Below, piece by piece: positions 6,319 to 7,219 of a stretch of DNA of 7,219 nucleotides. The notes under the pieces are model-generated. The model ran no database searches, was not told where the DNA came from, and saw only the letters and a program-made list of their open reading frames with translations. The translations under genes were made by a program, and so were the position numbers. This DNA is from Sneathiella sp. (GTDB taxonomy: Bacteria > Pseudomonadota > Alphaproteobacteria > Sneathiellales > Sneathiellaceae). Location: the NCBI GenBank assembly GCA_016765515.1, contig JAESPT010000246.1:1-7219 (forward strand), written 5' to 3'. The stretch's first letter is position 1. Each line of letters starts with the position of its first letter.

Positions 6319-6741
6319 TCAGAGTTTATATTTTTGAGTGAGAGCTACGATCATATTAAGGATGGACGTTCGGACAGATTTGTCATCAATTCTTGTAAAA
6401 GCCCGTACAAGCTCCAGTGTTTCACGCTTAGCGGCAGGATCTTTGCGCAGGTCTGGGCTATTGTGAGGCAAGTCGTTTGTTTGTGCCGCTATTTCCATAT
6501 CTTCAAAAAAATAGGTGACAGGGACACCCAAGGTTGTGCTCAGATCATAAAGCCGGCTAGAGCCGATACGATTTGCCCCTTGTTCATATTTTTGAATTTG
6601 CTGGAATGTGAGCCCTAACGCCTGGCCTAAATTTGCCTGGCTCATCCCTAAAATCGTCCGCCGCATGCGCATACGCTTTCCAACATATACATCGATCTGG
6701 TTCGGTTTACCGTCTGAATCGTCGTTTCGAAATTCAATCAT
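6319..6741 (-). CDS. XRE-family (SinR-like) helix-turn-helix transcriptional regulator
   Basis: A 140-residue cytoplasmic DNA-binding protein. The HTH_XRE (Cro/CI type) domain covers ~17-80: VGKRMRMRRTILGMSQANLG, then LGLTFQQIQKYEQGANRIGS, and SRLYDLSTTLGVPVTYFFED. This form, with LGMSQ and TFQQIQKYEQGANRI, is common in Alphaproteobacteria, often in several copies per genome. A charged linker leads to a C-terminal helical segment (~104-138), perhaps for dimerisation. The ATG at 6739-6741 is the only start that keeps the whole domain. Its AGGAAG element is rather distant (about 14 bases), and a 10-base palindrome lies between it and the ATG. The regulator is downstream of and co-oriented with radC but has a 127-base gap holding its own likely promoter. 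Confidence 0.9.
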   Translation of the reverse strand: MIEFRNDDSDGKPNQIDVYVGKRMRMRRTILGMSQANLGQALGLTFQQIQKYEQGANRIGSSRLYDLSTTLGVPVTYFFEDMEIAAQTNDLPHNSPDLRKDPAAKRETLELVRAFTRIDDKSVRTSILNMIVALTQKYKL

Positions 6742-6744
6742 ATC

Positions 6745-6754
6745 TCGCTAGCGA
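6745..6754. repeat. 10-base palindrome between RBS and start of the XRE gene
   Basis: TCGCTAGCGA is a perfect palindrome three bases upstream of the start codon (minus strand), between the AGGAAG element and the ATG. It could be a protein binding site or affect translation initiation. Short enough to be chance. Confidence 0.3.
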
Positions 6755-6795
6755 TCTTCCTATTGCTTTTAGTTACTGAAATTCTACGAGTTGCA

Positions 6796-6825
6796 ATAAC
6801 AAAGTAACGATTGGTTACATTTCAA
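6796..6825 (-). promoter_or_regulatory. Possible XRE gene promoter with embedded operator-like repeat
   Basis: On the minus strand TTGAAA (6825-6820, five of six to -35) is followed after 18 bases by TGTTAT (6801-6796, three of six to -10). The spacer contains the inverted repeat GTAAC-N5-GTTAC (6804-6808 and 6814-6818). That placement fits a site for self-repression by the XRE protein. The -10 match is poor. Confidence 0.35.
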
Positions 6826-6868
6826 TAGATAATAAATACCTGCAATTTCTTAAGAGAATAATAATCCT

Positions 6869-7219
6869 CTAAATCAGTCCAAGAGACTTAAAACTTGTAT
6901 TCTCATTACCGCTGACAACCAAATGGTCATGAACGCGTATATTTAATGCTGCTGAAGCGGTGATTATCTCCTCTGTCATCGCGATATCTGCTTTTGAAGG
7001 CGTTGTGTCACCAGACGGATGATTATGGACTAAAATGAGAGAGGTTGCTCCCAATTCCAAGGCACGCTTGACCACCTCACGGGGGTAGACGGCTGTATGA
7101 TTCACGGTACCCGTCTGCTGAATTTCATCGGATATCAAATGGTTCCTGTTATTCAAAAACAGGATGCGAAAATGTTCAATTTCTTTTCGACCCATAACGC
7201 CCTGACAATATTCCAACAG
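6869..7219 (-). CDS. radC: RadC family JAB1/MPN domain protein, partial (N-terminus beyond window)
   Basis: The last 116 residues of a RadC-type protein, with the frame open to the right edge. The JAMM metal-binding motif is intact: [14 protein letters not shown] gives H-x-H-x7-S-x2-D, with a glutamate further N-terminal (KEIEHF) as expected. Other family stretches are [33 protein letters not shown] and the C-terminal FKSLGLI. Family members are usually about 220-230 residues with an N-terminal helix-hairpin-helix part, which is outside the window. The old DNA-repair role (E. coli radC) has been withdrawn; the actual function of the family is not settled. It is co-oriented with the downstream XRE gene; no strong terminator follows its TAG stop. 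Confidence 0.93.
   Translation of the reverse strand: MLEYCQGVMGRKEIEHFRILFLNNRNHLISDEIQQTGTVNHTAVYPREVVKRALELGATSLILVHNHPSGDTTPSKADIAMTEEIITASAALNIRVHDHLVVSGNENTSFKSLGLI

Noticed and set aside
6850..6872. Possible hairpin after the radC stop (AGAG ... CTCT)
   Set aside because: Only four pairs and no T tract; too weak to call a terminator.
1..7219. CRISPR array, tRNA/rRNA gene, insertion sequence or phage genes
   Set aside because: No direct repeats with regular spacing, no tRNA-like arms, no transposase or integrase motifs and no flanking inverted repeats were seen.

Overview
The window looks like chromosomal DNA of an alphaproteobacterium with moderate GC content. Three things point there: a gene for the alphaproteobacterial F1-ATPase inhibitor zeta subunit (DUF1476), a SinR-like XRE regulator of a form common in that class, and the purB / DUF1476 / purC-purS-purQ-purL gene order. 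The zeta gene and the closeness of the protein sequences carry most weight; genus cannot be fixed from this evidence.

Layout. Positions 1-3087 (minus strand) carry purC, purS, purQ and the first ~60% of purL, in that order of transcription. A clear intrinsic-terminator-like hairpin sits between purC and purS. The visible part of purL carries a one-base deletion near position 49 that throws a highly conserved motif out of frame. Positions 3088-3400 are a divergent intergenic region. The zeta subunit gene follows on the plus strand (3401-3721), then on the minus strand a 5'-truncated GNAT acetyltransferase remnant (3744-4052), two tandem terminator hairpins, and intact purB (4110-5405). After a 358-base divergent intergenic region rich in inverted repeats come a TetR-family regulator (plus), a convergent XRE-family regulator (minus), and the C-terminal half of radC (minus, running off the right edge).

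Function. PurC, PurS, PurQ, PurL and PurB cover three steps of de novo purine synthesis. PurS-PurQ-PurL form the three-part FGAM synthetase, PurC makes SAICAR, and PurB splits SAICAR and adenylosuccinate. The zeta gene lies between the two purine units and links ATP synthase control to the same neighbourhood. The two small regulators have palindromes just upstream that look like self-operators, but no target genes are evident.

I see no new defence, mobile or biosynthetic system. The points worth a second look are the purL frameshift, the purC/purS attenuator-like hairpin, the GNAT remnant abutting tandem terminators, and several inverted repeats in the regulatory regions.
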